A stretch of 64,000 nt of DNA from Aurantimicrobium minutum (GCF_029893825.1 NZ_JARXXV010000002.1:1-64000), one strand, 5' to 3'; positions 26,775 to 36,909 are shown, counted from the first letter of the stretch. Notes: a model not told the origin generated them from the letters alone. Translations and numbers: made by a program.

Positions 26775-27881
26775 GTGGCTGAAATAGTTGTCCCCTTCAA
26801 TGATTTAGGTCGTGGCACTCGCGATCTCCGAACTCAGATTGATTCAGCTATAGCCCGCGTGGTTTCAAGTGGTTGGTTTGTTCTTGGCCCTGAGCATGAC
26901 GCTTTGGAAACAGAGCTTTCGGAATACATGGGTGTGAAACACACAATCAACGTGGGTAATGGCACGGACGCTCTTGAACTTGCACTGGCTGCAGTTGGCG
27001 TTACAGCGGGTAGTCAGGTAGTCACGGTAGCTAACGCTGGTGCCTATACGAGCACTGCGGCACTTCTGTTAGGTGCAGAACCTGTTTATTGTGACGTAGA
27101 TTCCACAACCTTGTTGATGTCAGTTGAGACTTTGGAAACAACCCTTGCCTCGCTCGCGGAGAAGCCACAGGCCATTGTGGTCACTCACCTTTATGGAGCA
27201 CTCGCACCCATCCTTGAGTTGGTGGCTGTCGCACACAAGCACAACATTGCAATTATTGAAGACTGCGCCCAGTCACTCGGTGCGACTCTTGGAGGCCGAC
27301 GCGGTGGAAGCTTTGCAGATATTTCGACTACAAGTTTTTACCCCACCAAAAACCTAGGTGCACTCGGCGATGGTGGAGCAGTATTCACCAATAATGACGA
27401 ACTCGCCGACAAGGTCAGACGTATGCGCCAATACGGTTGGGCGTCTAAATACAGCATTGAATATGCCCATGGCAAGAACTCTCGTTTGGATGAAATTCAG
27501 GCTGCAATTTTGCGAGAAAAACTCCCATTGCTTGACGCGCAAAACGAGCGCCGCAGGAACATACACGCACAATATGAATCTGCAGCCCACGAGGGAATCA
27601 CGCTCGTTAATTCGGCTACTGAATCATTCATTGGCCACTTGGCGGTCGTGGTCTGCGATAACCGAGATGCTGCACGAGCCTTGGTTGAGGCGTCTGGCGT
27701 AAAAACGGATGTGCATTACCCTATTCCTGATCACCGTCAGAAATTTCCTGATTTCGTTCCTCGAGAGGCTTCCCTGCCTGTAACTGAGTGGGCTTCTGCT
27801 TCCATTTTTTCTGTTCCGTTGTTTCCTGAATTGGAAGCACGTGAAGTAGATGTAATTACGGAAGCACTTTCGAATTGTTAG
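26775..27881 (+). CDS. fdtB: dTDP-3-amino-3,6-dideoxyhexose transaminase (FdtB/QdtB-like)
   Basis: A 368-residue DegT/DnrJ/EryC1-family PLP enzyme. VPFNDLGRGTRDL at the start, FVLGPEHDALETELSEYMG, VGNGTDALELAL, IIEDCAQSLGA, and SFYPTKNLGALGDGGA with the PLP Lys. The FVLGxE...GVKHxI pattern and the adjacent FdtA-type isomerase point to a 3-ketosugar transaminase giving dTDP-Fuc3N or dTDP-Qui3N. GTG start with GGAGG about eight bases upstream. The next gene overlaps its end by seven bases. Fuc versus Qui configuration cannot be told. Confidence 0.82.
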   Translation: MAEIVVPFNDLGRGTRDLRTQIDSAIARVVSSGWFVLGPEHDALETELSEYMGVKHTINVGNGTDALELALAAVGVTAGSQVVTVANAGAYTSTAALLLGAEPVYCDVDSTTLLMSVETLETTLASLAEKPQAIVVTHLYGALAPILELVAVAHKHNIAIIEDCAQSLGATLGGRRGGSFADISTTSFYPTKNLGALGDGGAVFTNNDELADKVRRMRQYGWASKYSIEYAHGKNSRLDEIQAAILREKLPLLDAQNERRRNIHAQYESAAHEGITLVNSATESFIGHLAVVVCDNRDAARALVEASGVKTDVHYPIPDHRQKFPDFVPREASLPVTEWASASIFSVPLFPELEAREVDVITEALSNC

Positions 27882-28306
27882 AGACTCCAGGTGGGTTGCC
27901 TCAGTTAGTCGAACTGAGTGGTTTTGACGATCATCGAGGCAGTCTTGTTGTGGGAGAGCTCCATCAGCAACTTCCTTTTGTTGTTGAACGATTCTTTTTT
28001 GTTTCCAAGGTTCCCGAAGGGGAACCTCGAGGAATTCATGCGCACAAAGAATGCCACCAGTTTTTAGTGTGTGTTGCAGGGTCCGTCAAAGCAATGGTCG
28101 ATGATGGGGACACGCGAACGGTGGTGACTCTTGATCGCCCAACTCTCGGACTTCACATGCCTCCATTGACGTGGGGTGCTCAATATGACTACTCACCCGA
28201 TGCTGTTTTGCTTGTGCTTGCTTCTCACACTTACGACGCTGATGATTACATTCACTCTTACGACGAATTCCTGTCGATAGTTTCAGTTCGACACACTCAA
28301 GGCTGA
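27875..28306 (+). CDS. fdtA: dTDP-4-keto-6-deoxyhexose 3,4-ketoisomerase (FdtA/WxcM-like cupin)
   Basis: A 143-residue single-domain cupin. FDDHRGSLVVGE near the start, VPEGEPRGIHAHKECHQFLVCVAGS with the metal-type His residues, and LGLHMPPLTWG complete the family pattern. It isomerises the 4-ketosugar to a 3-ketosugar, the substrate of the adjacent transaminase. The TTG start at 27875 overlaps the transaminase stop; TTG 27896 is an alternative. The usual third gene, a hexapeptide acetyltransferase (FdtC/QdtC), is missing here. Confidence 0.85.
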   Translation: MLETPGGLPQLVELSGFDDHRGSLVVGELHQQLPFVVERFFFVSKVPEGEPRGIHAHKECHQFLVCVAGSVKAMVDDGDTRTVVTLDRPTLGLHMPPLTWGAQYDYSPDAVLLVLASHTYDADDYIHSYDEFLSIVSVRHTQG

Positions 28307-28318
28307 ATTCTTACCATC

Positions 28319-29302
28319 ATGAAGATTTCCGTCGCAATGTGCACCTATAACGGTGCAAAATACGTTGAAGAACAGCTCTCCAGTATTTTGAAACAAAGCT
28401 TGCTTCCGTCAGAGATTGTTATTTCTGATGATGGATCTACAGACGAAACTTTAGACATTATTGAGAGCTTCTGGTCAAAGAAAAACCAAACTTTTCCTCT
28501 TGCAGCTGATGTTTCACTTACTGTTATCAAAAATCCTTTATCTCTTGGAGTAACCAAGAACTTTGAACAGGCACTACTTGCTTGCCAACATCCAATTCTT
28601 GCTCTGAGTGATCAAGATGACATTTGGCAACCTGACAAACTTGAGAAGCTTGTGCCGCTTTTCGAGAAGGATCCAAAACTTCTTTTCGTTTTTACTGATT
28701 CACGGCTTGTCGATGCGGCGGGTAAACCGCTAGGAGTCACCTCCTTCCAAGCATTGGTTGTATCTGAGACAGAACGAACTGCCGTTACTTCTGGAAATTC
28801 ACAAGCAGTCTTTTTGAGGAGGAACCTGGCCACAGGTGCAACTGTCCTCCTTCGCAGGAATTTGCTCGATTACGCGACACCTTTCCCTTCAGAGTGGGTC
28901 CATGATGAATGGCTTGCTTTAGTTGCATCTTTTGCAGGACAAGTTCACATGAGCGATGAATGCTTAATTGATTATCGCCAGCATGGAAATAATCAAATAG
29001 GCATGAAAAAACCAGGCCTTCGGCACTATGTAGGGCGTCTCGTCTTCCCTCGGACAGAAAGAAATACTCGTTTATTTGCACGGGCAAAGGCAATGAACTC
29101 TCATCCATACTTTCTCAATGATCAAGGGGATGCTCACAATGCAGCTGCCGGGAAACTTGCCCATGAACGTGCTCGTCAAGAGCTACCCGCTAAACGATTA
29201 AAGAGAATTAGGTACGTGTTAGAAGAGAAAAGAACCGGCCGCTATGACACCTTCGGGCTTGGCCTACAAGACGTTGTGCGTGATTTGATTCAGCCTGTTT
29301 AG
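28319..29302 (+). CDS. Family 2 glycosyltransferase
   Basis: A 327-residue GT-A enzyme. ISVAMCTYNGAKYVEEQL at the start, VISDDGSTDETL with the nucleotide-binding Asp pair, LALSDQDDIWQPDKLE with the DxD-type site, and RHYVGRLVFPR late. This SDQDD form is common in rhamnosyl- and aminodeoxyhexosyl-transferases of surface glycan loci. It follows fdtA by 12 bases and so may transfer the 3-amino sugar. A tRNA on the other strand starts three bases after its stop. Confidence 0.85.
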   Translation: MKISVAMCTYNGAKYVEEQLSSILKQSLLPSEIVISDDGSTDETLDIIESFWSKKNQTFPLAADVSLTVIKNPLSLGVTKNFEQALLACQHPILALSDQDDIWQPDKLEKLVPLFEKDPKLLFVFTDSRLVDAAGKPLGVTSFQALVVSETERTAVTSGNSQAVFLRRNLATGATVLLRRNLLDYATPFPSEWVHDEWLALVASFAGQVHMSDECLIDYRQHGNNQIGMKKPGLRHYVGRLVFPRTERNTRLFARAKAMNSHPYFLNDQGDAHNAAAGKLAHERARQELPAKRLKRIRYVLEEKRTGRYDTFGLGLQDVVRDLIQPV

Positions 29303-29305
29303 AAG

Positions 29306-29378
29306 TGCCCTCGAGAGGATTCGAACCTCCGACCTTTGGTACCGGAAACCAATGCTCTATCCCCTGAGCTACGAGGGC
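29306..29378 (-). tRNA. tRNA-Arg (anticodon CCG)
   Basis: The complement folds into a full cloverleaf: seven-pair acceptor stem GCCCTCG/CGAGGGC, D arm, anticodon stem TTGGT/ACCAA with loop TTCCGGT giving anticodon CCG, and T arm GGAGG-TTCGAAT-CCTCT. The discriminator base is A; no CCA is encoded. It decodes CGG. It lies head to head with argS, whose product charges it. Confidence 0.96.
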
Positions 29379-29437
29379 GGGACTGAACAAGGCTATCAGT
29401 CAGGCCATGGGCACCCCGGCCGATAGAATTGAGGACT

Positions 29438-31102
29438 GTGACCCCTCAAGACTTAGCTCGTGAACTATTTGAGCGCATCCTTCTCGTTGCTCAACGTGGT
29501 AATCACGACTTTTCCTCTCTTTCTGTTGATGACGTTGTTCTTGAGCGACCAAAAAACCGCGACCACGGTGACTGGGCTTCCAGCATCTCCCTCAAACTAG
29601 CTAAGCCCTGGGGTTTGAACCCACGTGATCTTGCAACCGAATTGGCTGCTGAGCTTGAATCTGTTGAAGGGATAGCTTCTGTTGAAGTTGCAGGACCTGG
29701 ATTTATCAACATCCGCCTCGATGCTGCATCAGCAGGTGCTCTTGCGAAAACCATCGTTGAAGGTGGAATTGAATACGGTCGCGGTGATGTTTACCGTGGC
29801 GTGAAGCTCAATCTTGAGTTTGTCTCAGCGAACCCTACTGGCCCTATTCATATGGGCGGTACTCGTTGGGCTGCTGTTGGTGACTCGCTCGCACGTATTC
29901 TCCAGGCAGCTGGTGGTGAAGTAACCCGTGAGTATTACTTCAATGATCACGGTGCGCAGATTGACCGTTTCTCACGAAGCCTTATCGCTGCGCATCTTGG
30001 TGAACCTGCTCCCGAAGATGGGTATGGCGGGGCATACATTCATGACATTGCTGCACGTGTAGCAGCTGCATATGCCAATGATTTGACCGTCCTTCCTCGA
30101 GAAGAGATGCAGGAAGTCTTCCGTTCCATCGGTGTAGAACTGATGTTCGGTGAGATCAAAGCCAGCCTTCATGAGTTTGGCGTGGACTTTGATGTGTACT
30201 TCCACGAAGACTCACTCCACGAATCCCGCGCAGTTGAGCGCGCAGTAGAGCGACTGCGCCAACAGGGCCACATCTTTGAACAAGATGGAGCAACTTGGCT
30301 CCGCACAACAGATCTTGGTGACGACAAAGACCGTGTGATCATCAAGAGTGACGGTCAAGCTGCCTATATTGCAGGGGACCTTGCGTATTACCTAGACAAG
30401 CGTGAACGTGGCTTTGATCGCAACATCATCATGCTTGGTGCTGACCACCACGGTTATGTTGCCCGCATGATGGCCATGTGTGCTGCGTTCGGTGATGAGC
30501 CAGGTGTGAACCTGGAAATCATGATTGGCCAGATGGTCAACTTGGTTCGTGACGGTCAGCCCATGCGCATGAGTAAGCGTGCAGGCACCATCGTGACACT
30601 TGAAGACTTGGTTGAAGCAGTTGGCGTGGATGCTGGTCGTTATGCACTGGTGCGCAGCTCGAGCGACTCACAGCTCGATATTGATCTAGACCTTCTGGGC
30701 AAAAAGACCAACGACAACCCTGTTTTCTACGTTCAATACGCACATGCACGCACCTGTGCGGTAGGTCGTAATGCTGAGGCTTCTGGTGTCCGTCGTGAAG
30801 ATGGATTTGCCCCAGAGCTCCTCGACCACGAGGCAGAATCTCAACTGCTTGGTGTCTTGCAAGAGTTCCCTCGTATTGTTGCTCAGGCTGCTGAACTACG
30901 CGAGCCTCACCGAGTCGCGCGTTACATCGAAGAGGTTGCTGGTTACTACCACCGTTGGTACGACAAGTGCCGTGTCATTCCACAGGCTGATGAAGAAGTT
31001 ACAGATCTTCACCGCACAAGGCTGTGGCTCAATGATGCGACTGGTCAGGTTATTCGAAACGGTCTTGGTTTGCTGGGTGTTTCTGCTCCGGAGCGCATGT
31101 AG
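29438..31102 (+). CDS. argS: Arginyl-tRNA synthetase
   Basis: About 554 residues, class Ia synthetase charging tRNA-Arg. The N-terminal ArgS additional domain is followed by [12 protein letters not shown] (HIGH equivalent) near residue 130, [12 protein letters not shown] in the middle, and MRMSKRAGT (KMSKS equivalent). DALR-type anticodon-binding domain at the end with [22 protein letters not shown] 29438 is preferred (GAGG five to six bases upstream), giving [14 protein letters not shown] 29429 lies in front. argS-lysA is a known operon in Corynebacterium glutamicum, and lysA follows here on the same strand. Confidence 0.96.
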   Translation: MTPQDLARELFERILLVAQRGNHDFSSLSVDDVVLERPKNRDHGDWASSISLKLAKPWGLNPRDLATELAAELESVEGIASVEVAGPGFINIRLDAASAGALAKTIVEGGIEYGRGDVYRGVKLNLEFVSANPTGPIHMGGTRWAAVGDSLARILQAAGGEVTREYYFNDHGAQIDRFSRSLIAAHLGEPAPEDGYGGAYIHDIAARVAAAYANDLTVLPREEMQEVFRSIGVELMFGEIKASLHEFGVDFDVYFHEDSLHESRAVERAVERLRQQGHIFEQDGATWLRTTDLGDDKDRVIIKSDGQAAYIAGDLAYYLDKRERGFDRNIIMLGADHHGYVARMMAMCAAFGDEPGVNLEIMIGQMVNLVRDGQPMRMSKRAGTIVTLEDLVEAVGVDAGRYALVRSSSDSQLDIDLDLLGKKTNDNPVFYVQYAHARTCAVGRNAEASGVRREDGFAPELLDHEAESQLLGVLQEFPRIVAQAAELREPHRVARYIEEVAGYYHRWYDKCRVIPQADEEVTDLHRTRLWLNDATGQVIRNGLGLLGVSAPERM

Positions 31103-31141
31103 CCAGTTCGCGCGGGTGTTTTCACTCGCCTAGAATTGAAG

Positions 31142-31166
31142 TTCACCGCGCTTCGCGCTTGGTGAA
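31142..31166 (+). other. Hairpin in the argS-lysA spacer
   Basis: TTCACC at 31142-31147 pairs with GGTGAA at 31161-31166, enclosing GCGC-TTC-GCGC and a two-base bulge. It is a strong hairpin but is not followed by a T-run, so it is either a weak or factor-dependent terminator or a regulatory leader of lysA. The rest of the 135-base spacer holds only the lysA ribosome binding region. Confidence 0.4.
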
Positions 31167-31237
31167 AGGCTTCAGGGACCAAGCCGGGTCCGCTCGCCCA
31201 CACTTTGACTCTGATTTTCATCTCATGAGGTATTCCT

Positions 31238-32665
31238 GTGGTTGCTAACCCGCTTGCTCCACACTGGCTCGACGCCAGTGTGGATGACAACGCGCTGATC
31301 AGTGGCATATGGTCCTCCAATACTGGTCGTAATTCCTCAGGCGAACTCGAAATCGCAGGACTCTCAGCTTCTACACTTGCCGCTGAATTTGGGACACCTC
31401 TATTCGTTGTAGACGAATCACATGCGCGTCAGCGTGCTTTGCTGGTTCGATCAGCTTTTGATTCAGCACTTGGCGCTGTCGGCGCCAAGGCAAAGGTCTA
31501 CTACGCAGGAAAAGCATTCTTGTGCACTGAAGTGGTGCGCTGGGTTTCTGAAGCTGGTCTCAATGTGGATGTTGCAAGCGGGGGAGAGCTCGCGGTTGCG
31601 CTCGCAGCAGGACTGAATCCAGCTCGAATCGGTCTGCACGGCAACAACAAGTCGCAAGCTGAAATCGAGCGAGCTGTCGACCTCGGTGTCGGCACCATCG
31701 TCATTGATTCTTTCGTTGAAATCGGACGCGTTGCTGATGCAGCTCGCCGTGCCGGAAAGACCCAAAGCGTCCGTCTTCGTGTGAACAGTGGTGTTCACGC
31801 TCATACTCACAGTTTCCTTGCTACCGCGCATGAAGATCAGAAGTTCGGCGTCACTATTGCTGACGCCCCTGCCCTTGTTGCTGAGATTCGCTCACATGAG
31901 TCTCTGGAGTTTGTCGGTCTGCACTGCCACATTGGTTCTCAAATCTTTGGAACCGACGGTTTTGCAGAGTCTGCAGCACGTTTGCTTGCGCTTCATGCTG
32001 AACTCCTCAAGGGTGGACCTGTTCCAGAACTCAATCTCGGTGGTGGCTTTGGTATTGCCTATACGCCAGCGGATGAACCAACTCCTATCGAAGAGATTGC
32101 TCAGGAGATTGCTTCTGTGGTTTCAGCTGAATGTTCTCGTCTAGGTATCGATATTCCAGTTATCTGTGTTGAGCCAGGTCGTGCAGTAATTGGAACCTCC
32201 ACTTTCACGCTGTATGAAGTGGGAACTACTAAAGATGTCACCGTCGACGTTATTGACGAGAACGGCGTCCCCACCGGCCAAACTGCTGTTCGCAAGTATG
32301 TGAGCGTTGACGGTGGCATGAGTGATAACGCTCGGCCAGCGCTTTATGGAGCTGATTACTCGGTTCGTATTGCGAACCGAGTATCCGATGCAGAACCTGC
32401 ATTGGTGCGCATCGCTGGAAAGCACTGCGAATCCGGAGACATTCTTGTCTATGCGGATTACCTCCCCGGAGATGTCCACCCAGGTGATTTGTTAGCTATC
32501 CCAGCTACGGGCGCTTATTGCTGGTCACTTGCCAGTAATTACAACTACTTAACACGACCTCCGGTCGTGGCTGTCAAAGACGGTGTCGCACGCGTGATTG
32601 TGCGCGGCGAAACAGAAGAAGACCTCTTAGCGCGCGACATGGGCGTTATCCGAAAGGCACAGTAA
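31238..32665 (+). CDS. lysA: Diaminopimelate decarboxylase
   Basis: A 475-residue fold-type III PLP enzyme making L-lysine from meso-diaminopimelate. VYYAGKAFL holds the PLP Lys, HCHIGSQIFG the central His, LNLGGGFGIAY the phosphate-binding Gly-rich loop, and GKHCESGD the active-site Cys from the partner subunit. GTG start with TGAGG about seven bases upstream. The stop overlaps the hom ATG (TAATG), so lysA, hom, thrC and thrB form one transcript for the aspartate family. Confidence 0.96.
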   Translation: MVANPLAPHWLDASVDDNALISGIWSSNTGRNSSGELEIAGLSASTLAAEFGTPLFVVDESHARQRALLVRSAFDSALGAVGAKAKVYYAGKAFLCTEVVRWVSEAGLNVDVASGGELAVALAAGLNPARIGLHGNNKSQAEIERAVDLGVGTIVIDSFVEIGRVADAARRAGKTQSVRLRVNSGVHAHTHSFLATAHEDQKFGVTIADAPALVAEIRSHESLEFVGLHCHIGSQIFGTDGFAESAARLLALHAELLKGGPVPELNLGGGFGIAYTPADEPTPIEEIAQEIASVVSAECSRLGIDIPVICVEPGRAVIGTSTFTLYEVGTTKDVTVDVIDENGVPTGQTAVRKYVSVDGGMSDNARPALYGADYSVRIANRVSDAEPALVRIAGKHCESGDILVYADYLPGDVHPGDLLAIPATGAYCWSLASNYNYLTRPPVVAVKDGVARVIVRGETEEDLLARDMGVIRKAQ

Positions 32666-33993
32666 TGATTGAGTACCGAAACGTCCGCGTAGCTTTGCTT
32701 GGCGGTGGAACAGTAGGAGCCCAGGTTGCTCGACTGCTTCTCGAGCACAAAGAAGAGTTTGCTTCACGCGTGGGAGCAAGTCTGGAACTCACTGGGATTG
32801 CCGTGCGCAACCTGGATGCAGCTCGTTCTGCAGATCTCCCTAAAGAACTGTTCACCACAGATGCAGAATCTTTGATTTTGGGTGCCGACATCGTTATTGA
32901 GGTTATGGGGGGCCTCGAACCTGCACGAAGCTACATCTTGCAGGCAATCAACTCAGGCGCAGACGTTGTCACAGCTAACAAGGCTCTACTTGCGACGCAC
33001 GGAACTGAGCTCTTCGAAGCAGCAGAGCGCGTAGGCGCTCAGCTGTACTTCGAAGCAGCAGTTGCGGGCGCTATCCCCATCATTCGCCCACTGCGTGAAA
33101 GCCTTGCCGGGGACCGCGTGAAGCGCATCATGGGCATTGTGAACGGAACCACCAACTACATCTTGGACAAGATGGACACCGAAGGCGCGTCATTCGATGA
33201 CGCGCTCGCGGTGGCTACAGAGCTGGGATATGCCGAAGCAGATCCCACCGCAGATGTTGATGCTTTTGACGCAGCTCAGAAGGCCTCCATCTTGGCCAGC
33301 CTCGCTTTCCACACAACTATTCCTCTGGAAAGTGTTCACCGTGAAGGAATTCGCGAGATTACAGGTAAGACGGTTGAACTTGCCAAGAAGGCTGGATACG
33401 TGGTCAAGCTTCTTGCCGTATGCGAGCGCTTGACTGATGCCGCAACTGGTGAAGAAGGTGTCTCTGCTCGCGTCTACCCTGCGTTGATTTCGCGTGAGCA
33501 CCCTCTTGCTGCTGTGCACAAGGCAAATAACGCTGTCTTCGTCGAGGCAGAAGCAGCCGGCGCGCTGATGTTCTATGGCGCAGGTGCTGGCGGCCCCGAG
33601 ACTGCTTCTGCAGTTCTGGGAGACCTCGTCTCTGCGGCACGCCGTCACGTCATCGGCGGCCCTGGGCTGGGTGCGTCTACGCACGCTAACCTGCCTGTGC
33701 TTCCAATCAGCGCGATCACTACCCGCTACCACGTAACGTTGTCCGTCTTTGACCGCCCAGGTGTGCTTGCTTCGGTAGCCGAAGAGTTTGCCAAGCACGG
33801 AGTTTCGGTTGAATTGGTTGAACAGGGTACATTCGGCAGCGAGGCGGTGACTGGAGAAGCGGCTGTGACGGCTACGCTAGTTATTGGCACGCACGCAGCA
33901 CTTGAGTCTGATCTGGCGGCCACCGTTTCCGCTCTCGCACAGCTGGATGGCGTGAGTTCAGTGGTTTCGGTTCTACGAGTTGAAGGAGCCTAA
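32665..33993 (+). CDS. hom: Homoserine dehydrogenase
   Basis: A 442-residue NAD(P)-dependent enzyme reducing aspartate semialdehyde to homoserine. The Rossmann motif [14 protein letters not shown] is near residue 10, [11 protein letters not shown] in the NAD domain, [13 protein letters not shown] and [18 protein letters not shown] in the catalytic domain. A C-terminal ACT domain (from about 350, [19 protein letters not shown]) suggests feedback control by threonine. ATG overlaps the lysA stop. Confidence 0.96.
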   Translation: MIEYRNVRVALLGGGTVGAQVARLLLEHKEEFASRVGASLELTGIAVRNLDAARSADLPKELFTTDAESLILGADIVIEVMGGLEPARSYILQAINSGADVVTANKALLATHGTELFEAAERVGAQLYFEAAVAGAIPIIRPLRESLAGDRVKRIMGIVNGTTNYILDKMDTEGASFDDALAVATELGYAEADPTADVDAFDAAQKASILASLAFHTTIPLESVHREGIREITGKTVELAKKAGYVVKLLAVCERLTDAATGEEGVSARVYPALISREHPLAAVHKANNAVFVEAEAAGALMFYGAGAGGPETASAVLGDLVSAARRHVIGGPGLGASTHANLPVLPISAITTRYHVTLSVFDRPGVLASVAEEFAKHGVSVELVEQGTFGSEAVTGEAAVTATLVIGTHAALESDLAATVSALAQLDGVSSVVSVLRVEGA

Positions 33994-33994
33994 A

Positions 33995-35080
33995 TTGGCA
34001 CACCAGTGGCGTGGAGTTCTGCCCGAATACGCAGACCGCCTGAACATTTCAGATGCAACCCCCATCATCACCTTGGGTGAAGGTGGCACGCCACTGATTG
34101 AAGCTAAGGCTCTCTCGGCTCGCACCGGTGCTCGTGTCTTCGTGAAGTACGAAGGTATGAACCCTACAGGGTCATTCAAGGACCGCGGTATGACCATGGC
34201 CATCTCCAAGGCTGTTGAGCACGGCGCTAAGGCTGTTATCTGTGCTTCCACTGGAAACACCAGTGCTTCTGCTGCAGCGTATGCAACCCACGCAGGCATC
34301 TCTGCAGCTGTGCTCATCCCAGAAGGCAAGATCTCCATGGGTAAGCTCAGCCAGGCTGTTGCCCACAATGCTGAAATCATTCAGATCGAGGGTAACTTCG
34401 ATGACTGCCTAGATATTGCTCGTGACCTCGCAGAGAACTACCCCGTTCACCTGGTTAACTCGGTCAACCCTGACCGTATTGAAGGCCAGAAGACTGCTGC
34501 TTTTGAAGTTGTTGAAGTTCTTCAGGATGCTCCTGACTTCCACTTTGTTCCCGTAGGTAACGCTGGTAACTACACCGCTTACTTCCGTGGCTACAGCGAA
34601 GAGCTCGAACGTGGAGCTTCCACCAAGCTTCCTCGCATGTTCGGTTTCCAGGCAGCAGGTTCTGCACCTATTGTTCTGGGGCACCCTGTCAAGAACCCTG
34701 AAACCATTGCAAGTGCTATCCGCATCGGTAACCCAGCTTCGTGGGAGTTCGCTCTCGGTGCACGAGACACCAGCAATGGTTACTTCGGTGCCATTGACGA
34801 CGCAGGAATCCTTGCTGCTCAACGCATCCTCTCCGCAGAGGTAGGCATCTTCGTCGAGCCAGCCTCCGCAATCTCTGTTGCAGGTCTTTTGGAGCGTGCC
34901 GAAAACGGTCACATTCCCGCAGGTTCAACCGTTGTCTTGACCGTGACCGGTCACGGTCTCAAGGACCCACTGTGGGCCTTGAAGAAGGCAGACGGTACTG
35001 AAGTAACCCCAACTGTTGTTCCTGTCAGCACCGAAGAGGTCGCTGGCGTACTTGGTTTGGTCAAGGGCGCTTCACACTAA
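33995..35080 (+). CDS. thrC: Threonine synthase
   Basis: About 361 residues, a PLP enzyme converting O-phosphohomoserine to threonine. [15 protein letters not shown] carries the PLP Lys and [14 protein letters not shown] the Asn-containing loop; VPVGNAGN is the phosphate-binding stretch. TTG 33995 ([11 protein letters not shown]) is chosen because AAGGAG ends six bases upstream and inside the end of hom; TTG 33980 would place the site inside the gene. The length fits the short actinobacterial ThrC. Confidence 0.95.
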   Translation: MAHQWRGVLPEYADRLNISDATPIITLGEGGTPLIEAKALSARTGARVFVKYEGMNPTGSFKDRGMTMAISKAVEHGAKAVICASTGNTSASAAAYATHAGISAAVLIPEGKISMGKLSQAVAHNAEIIQIEGNFDDCLDIARDLAENYPVHLVNSVNPDRIEGQKTAAFEVVEVLQDAPDFHFVPVGNAGNYTAYFRGYSEELERGASTKLPRMFGFQAAGSAPIVLGHPVKNPETIASAIRIGNPASWEFALGARDTSNGYFGAIDDAGILAAQRILSAEVGIFVEPASAISVAGLLERAENGHIPAGSTVVLTVTGHGLKDPLWALKKADGTEVTPTVVPVSTEEVAGVLGLVKGASH

Positions 35081-36030
35081 TGTCTTCAGGGTCCATGCAG
35101 GTGCCGGTAGGCAGAGCGGTTACCGTTCGCGTACCGGCTACTTCTGCAAACTTGGGCCCCGGGTTTGACACTCTTGGTCTGGCTTTAGGCTTCTATGACC
35201 AACTTGAGGTTTCTACCCGCTCTGAACCTGGCGCAACTGTTGAAGTCATTGGCGAAGGCTCGGTGGACAGTGCAGCTCCTGTTTCGACTGATGAATCAAA
35301 CCTTGTAGTTCAGTCCATTGCTCACGCTTTCGCGCATGCGGGCGTGGCAATGCCAGGGCTGAACCTCCGAGCTCACAACCAGATCCCTCATAGCCGCGGC
35401 ATGGGGTCCTCGAGTGCTGCAATTGTGTCAGGTTTGATCGCAGCTCAAGGCCTCCTTGAGGGAATCTATGACTTCGACGCTGACACCTTGTTGCGTCTTG
35501 CCACTGATCTTGAAGGCCACCCCGACAATGTCGCACCCGCGCTGTTCGGTGGCCTGACCATTGCGTGGACCACTGAAGATGGCCCACGCTGCAAGCGACT
35601 GCTTGTTCACCGTGGTGTTTCACCATTGGTGTTGGTTCCTTCGTTCACCATGTCCACTAAGCAGGCTCGCGCTCTCCAACCAGAGAGTGTTCCGCACGAA
35701 GATGCCATCTTCAACGTGTCGCGCTCTTCTTTGTTGGTTGCTGCACTTACTCAGAGCCCTGAACTGCTTTTTGAATCAACCGAAGACAAGCTTCACCAGG
35801 ACTATCGTGCTGAGGCAATGCCTCAGACCAGCACACTGATCAAGCTTCTTCGCGAGCACGACTTTGCAGCGGTTGTCTCAGGTGCAGGCCCCTCGATTTT
35901 GGTTCTTTGTTCTGATCCTGCCCAGCGAGTGGAGGCAGCAAAGCTCGTTGCCAAGCACGAAGAAACACCTTGGCGAGCACTCATGCTTGCTGTGGACTTC
36001 GCAGGCGCTTCCTACGCACCTGCTGAATAA
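35080..36030 (+). CDS. thrB: Homoserine kinase
   Basis: A 316-residue GHMP-family kinase phosphorylating homoserine for ThrC. VPATSANLGPGFDTLGLAL is the N-terminal GHMP motif, IPHSRGMGSSSAAIV the ATP-binding loop at about 107-121, and SGAGPSILVL the C-terminal GHMP motif. ATG overlaps the thrC stop (TAATG). It is the last gene of the lysA-hom-thrC-thrB transcript and ends six bases before a convergent glycosyltransferase. Confidence 0.96.
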   Translation: MSSGSMQVPVGRAVTVRVPATSANLGPGFDTLGLALGFYDQLEVSTRSEPGATVEVIGEGSVDSAAPVSTDESNLVVQSIAHAFAHAGVAMPGLNLRAHNQIPHSRGMGSSSAAIVSGLIAAQGLLEGIYDFDADTLLRLATDLEGHPDNVAPALFGGLTIAWTTEDGPRCKRLLVHRGVSPLVLVPSFTMSTKQARALQPESVPHEDAIFNVSRSSLLVAALTQSPELLFESTEDKLHQDYRAEAMPQTSTLIKLLREHDFAAVVSGAGPSILVLCSDPAQRVEAAKLVAKHEETPWRALMLAVDFAGASYAPAE

Positions 36031-36052
36031 CAACTTCTACGTTGTTGCTTTT
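36028..36052 (+). terminator. Putative terminator between thrB and the convergent GT2
   Basis: AACAAC at 36029-36034 pairs with GTTGTT at 36041-36046 around a six-base loop, followed by GCTTTT on the plus strand. It overlaps the thrB stop codon and the end of the convergent gene. The stem is short, so this is tentative. Confidence 0.35.
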
Positions 36053-36909
36053 CTGGCTTGGAGCCAGAAGCGCAAGGCAAGACCTATGCGGATTACTCCG
36101 CGAACTGGCGCCCACAGGATGCCCTTGTATTTCACTTGAATGAAGTGCATGGCACTTTCATGGTGAATGCGCAGCATGGTCTTCTTAATTGCCTTGGTTG
36201 ATTCGCCACCGATGTGGGTAATGGAAACCTCTGGAACATAGAGGTTGGTGTAACCCAACTTGCCTAGGCGGTAACCCAGGTCTACATCTTCGAAATACAT
36301 GAAGTAGCCATCATCGAAGCCACCCACTTCAGTGAAGAGATCTCTCCGAATAGCAAGACATGCACCTGAGACCCAACCGGTTGAAACGGTTTTGTCCTGA
36401 AGGTGTGCTTCGGAGAGGTAGTTCTTGGTCCACGGGTTAGAAAGCCAAATATTGGCAAAGAGTGCGTGTCCAACACCATTGCGAATGGACGGGATTGACC
36501 TAGCTGAAGGGTAAACAGACCGGTCTTCGTTGAAAATACGGGGGCCTGCTACGCCTACTGTGCTGTCTTGAACCGCGTTCTTGAGTGCGACAACAGTTTC
36601 GAGGTTTAGCTCACTATCTGGATTACACACCAGCAGAGTAGTGAACTCTGCAGGAAGTACAGGTACTGCTTTGTTGACGGCAGATCCGTAGCCCACATTC
36701 TTATCGAGCTTGAGCAAGTTGACACCGAGTTTCTTGGTGAGCTTCTCAGTAACCCCAATATCTGCAGAGTTGTTGTCCACCACGGTGATCTGGTTAGGAG
36801 AGGCAACCGACTTCACAGCGCTAGCGAGGAAGTCTGCCAACTGCGCGCTGGAGTTGTAGCTCACGGTAATGATGGCTACATCGCTAGGGGCAGTTGTGGT
36901 GGCAGTCAT
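36037..36909 (-). CDS. Family 2 glycosyltransferase (rhamnosyltransferase-like)
   Basis: A 290-residue GT-A enzyme. VAIITVSYNSSAQLADFL at the start, ITVVDNNSADIG, VNKAVPVL and LLVCNPDSEL with the donor and metal residues, then SGACLAIRRDLFTEVGGFDDGYFMYFEDVDLGYRL, the acceptor and catalytic block of WbbL-like rhamnosyltransferases. The C-terminus is basic and amphipathic, perhaps membrane-attached. GGAAA precedes the ATG. It lies between thrB and rho on the opposite strand, away from the main glycan island. Transfer of rhamnose is inferred from the family only. Confidence 0.85.
   Translation of the reverse strand: MTATTTAPSDVAIITVSYNSSAQLADFLASAVKSVASPNQITVVDNNSADIGVTEKLTKKLGVNLLKLDKNVGYGSAVNKAVPVLPAEFTTLLVCNPDSELNLETVVALKNAVQDSTVGVAGPRIFNEDRSVYPSARSIPSIRNGVGHALFANIWLSNPWTKNYLSEAHLQDKTVSTGWVSGACLAIRRDLFTEVGGFDDGYFMYFEDVDLGYRLGKLGYTNLYVPEVSITHIGGESTKAIKKTMLRIHHESAMHFIQVKYKGILWAPVRGVIRIGLALRFWLQARKATT

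Noticed and set aside
33190-33798. 202-residue minus-strand frame opposite hom
   Set aside because: Antisense shadow of a conserved enzyme without its own features.
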